DNA of 5,958 nt from an archaeon UBA583 (lineage in GTDB: Archaea; Nanobdellota; Nanobdellia; Woesearchaeales; UBA583), in assembly GCA_002506365.1 (NCBI GenBank), contig DAXK01000038.1, forward strand, positions 1 to 5,958. The letters are read 5' to 3'. A program made the position numbers and the translations under genes. This document shows positions 4,885 to 5,958 of this stretch, in pieces; positions within the stretch are counted from its first letter, which is position 1; each line of letters begins with the position of its first letter. The notes beneath the pieces are model-generated. The model was not told the DNA's origin and did not search any database. It saw only the letters and a list, made by a program, of their open reading frames with translations.

Positions 4885-5363
4885 CTATTTATATCATATA
4901 ATACTAAAATAAATAATAAAACAATTGCGATTGCTATAATTAATAAGTAAGTGTCTGTCTTATCTTTAGATTTACTTGTAATTTGAAAACTTGTTCCCAC
5001 TTTTTCGTTCATATCCCCATAATCATTTACTAATACATCAATTGTGTGAAAACCACCTTCTACATTTTCAGGAATTACAATTGAATCAATAAATGATGCT
5101 TGAGTTTCAACTGCTTTTAGAACTTTTGTTTGAGCAACTAATTCACCTGCTTGATTTCTAATTTCATAATTTAATCTTAAATCAATTCTTGTTGGATTTT
5201 CAGGATATTTTACAGCTAAAGTGAAAAAAAATCTTTCTCCAGCGGAGACCTGATTATATTTTTCAGGAATGTCCACTGTTAATACAAGAGCATTTACATT
5301 TATTATTAAAAATGATAATATTGAAATTAAAAATATTAATTTTTTAATAAAATTAAATTTCAT
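4875..5363 (-). CDS. Secreted, membrane-anchored beta-sandwich protein
   Basis: The 162-residue protein has three parts. Residues 1-25 are a signal peptide: MKFNFIKK, a hydrophobic core LIFLISILSFLIINV, and a likely cut after NA. Residues about 27-129 form one immunoglobulin-like beta-sandwich: VDIPEKYNQVSAGERFFF, then RIDLRLNYEI, VETQASFIDSIVIPEN and GGFHTIDVLVND. This pattern resembles the CARDB/NEW3-like surface modules frequent in DPANN and other archaea. Residues 138-156 are a membrane anchor, followed by a short cytoplasmic NRKK. The bulk is therefore outside the cell on a single anchor. Its ATG overlaps the stop of the preceding gene by four bases and has an AGAGGT Shine-Dalgarno 8 nt upstream, so it is the last gene of an operon of membrane proteins. 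Partner and ligand are unknown; a role in the envelope or surface layer is inference. Confidence 0.8.
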   Translation of the reverse strand: MKFNFIKKLIFLISILSFLIINVNALVLTVDIPEKYNQVSAGERFFFTLAVKYPENPTRIDLRLNYEIRNQAGELVAQTKVLKAVETQASFIDSIVIPENVEGGFHTIDVLVNDYGDMNEKVGTSFQITSKSKDKTDTYLLIIAIAIVLLFILVLYDINRKK

Positions 5364-5623
5364 TTTTTCTTACCTCTTAAACCAATAATTAAAATCCAAA
5401 TTACACATAAAATCATAAATATATCTTTAATCCACCAGACATACATATTACCTAATTCTTGAACTAAATAAAATATTTCCATCATAAATAAAAGTATTAA
5501 TCCAATAAAAGGGGTAAAATTTGATAAATTTGAATTTGTAGATATTGAATAAATTTTATAAGATAATAATACAATAAATACCATAATAATTATTAAATAT
5601 AGTAATTGATAAGTTAAAATCAT
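5360..5623 (-). CDS. Small three-helix membrane protein, function unknown
   Basis: This 87-residue protein is nearly all membrane. Predicted helices cover about 4-22 (YQLLYLIIIMVFIVLLSYK region), 37-55 (TPFIGLILLFMMEIFYLVQ region) and 62-82 (VWWIKDIFMILCVIWILII region). Short polar loops (SISTNSNLSN and ELGNM) separate them, and the end is basic, RGKKK. The positive-inside rule puts the C-terminus in the cytoplasm and the N-terminus outside. One acidic residue, Glu49, sits within helix 2, which is unusual and could be functional. I do not recognise a family. The ATG has a perfect AGGAGGT Shine-Dalgarno 8 nt upstream, and both ends overlap neighbours by ATGA, so it is translationally coupled between the cut-off membrane protein and the beta-sandwich protein. 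Confidence 0.75.
   Translation of the reverse strand: MILTYQLLYLIIIMVFIVLLSYKIYSISTNSNLSNFTPFIGLILLFMMEIFYLVQELGNMYVWWIKDIFMILCVIWILIIGLRGKKK
5372..5377 (-). promoter_or_regulatory. Shine-Dalgarno for the beta-sandwich protein
   Basis: AGAGGT in the minus strand lies 8 nt before the ATG at 5363. It is written inside the last codons of the 87-residue gene, where it encodes part of the RGKKK tail. Confidence 0.7.
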
Positions 5624-5958
5624 TTTTTTCTACCTCCTAAATTAGTTATTCCTTTATACATCAATAAGATTCCAAATAAACTTAGTAATAAAAAAGTTAT
5701 ATTTAGAGGATTAAATCCAAATGATAATATTTTAATAAATATAAATATAAATGCACCCCAGTAAATTGGAGTTTTTACTTTTGAAACTGTTTTTTTCAAA
5801 TGAATGTGATATTGAGTTAATGAGGATTTAGTATAAATTGATAAAGATATAAATAAAATTACTAAAATTGTAAATGCGATAAGATTTGTTTTAAATGTTA
5901 ATTGTTTTTGAGAATCAATAACTTCATTTTGATTAATTTCTGCAACAATACACCAATT
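5620..5958 (-). CDS. C-terminal part of a multi-helix membrane protein (cut by window edge)
   Basis: The frame is open from the right edge to a TGA at 5620-5622, giving 112 visible residues; the start lies outside the window. The visible part begins with a polar segment (NWCIVAEINQNEVIDSQKQ) followed by a helix at about 24-43 (TNLIAFTILVILFISLSIYT). A Lys-rich loop follows (about 44-64, with HLKKTVSKVK), then two close helices at about 66-83 and 86-102, and the tail LGGRKK. The Lys-rich loop is probably cytoplasmic, placing the first polar segment outside, so the missing N-terminal part may be an exported domain. Its stop overlaps the next ATG as ATGA, and its last codons carry that gene's Shine-Dalgarno, so the frame is convincing. 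I do not recognise the family. Confidence 0.75.
   Translation of the reverse strand, partial: NWCIVAEINQNEVIDSQKQLTFKTNLIAFTILVILFISLSIYTKSSLTQYHIHLKKTVSKVKTPIYWGAFIFIFIKILSFGFNPLNITFLLLSLFGILLMYKGITNLGGRKK
5632..5638 (-). promoter_or_regulatory. Perfect Shine-Dalgarno for the 87-residue membrane protein
   Basis: The minus strand reads AGGAGGT 8 nt before the ATG at 5623, the strongest ribosome-binding site in the window. It lies inside the preceding gene, where it encodes the glycines of the GGRKK tail. Confidence 0.8.

Noticed and set aside
1..5958. CRISPR arrays, tRNA or rRNA genes, insertion sequences
   Set aside because: I found no regularly spaced repeats, cloverleaf-like sequence, transposase or terminal inverted repeats on either strand.

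Overview
The window looks like a piece of a very AT-rich archaeal chromosome, most likely from a DPANN-type lineage (Woesearchaeota/Pacearchaeota-like). The archaeal call rests on a run of archaeal/eukaryotic-type ribosomal protein genes (L7Ae, S28e, L24e), TATA/BRE-like boxes about 25 bp before several start codons, and a secreted beta-sandwich membrane protein of a kind common in these archaea. The phylum is inferred from composition and gene style; no rRNA is present to confirm it.

Layout from left to right. A cold-shock-domain protein (minus strand) diverges from the ribosomal operon across a 293-bp AT-rich spacer. The csp leader holds a 7-bp inverted repeat enclosing a 7-bp tandem repeat. 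The plus-strand operon rpl7ae-rps28e-rpl24e ends in a palindromic U-rich terminator. It is followed by an unrecognised 151-residue gene with its own promoter, probably leaderless. That gene runs head-on into a thymidine kinase (tdk, minus strand). Upstream of tdk lies a 715-residue UvrD/Rep-type helicase. The right end is a minus-strand membrane-protein operon of three genes joined by ATGA overlaps: a cut-off multi-helix protein, an 87-residue three-helix protein, and a signal-peptide plus beta-sandwich plus anchor protein.

The most notable gene is the helicase. Its motor is superfamily 1A (UvrD/Rep/PcrA), but it carries what reads as a RecQ-type RQC winged helix at the N-terminus and an HRDC domain at the C-terminus, and the usual 2B domain between motifs IV and V appears to be missing. 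RecQ-style DNA-binding modules are thus placed around an SF1A engine that lacks its own regulatory subdomain.

A second pattern concerns expression. First genes of transcripts have no Shine-Dalgarno, and most have a TATA-like box at leaderless distance. Internal operon genes have clear Shine-Dalgarno sites. Three of those sites are written inside the last codons of the preceding gene, where they encode Gly/Arg/Lys-rich tails (AGGKK, GGRKK, RGKKK).
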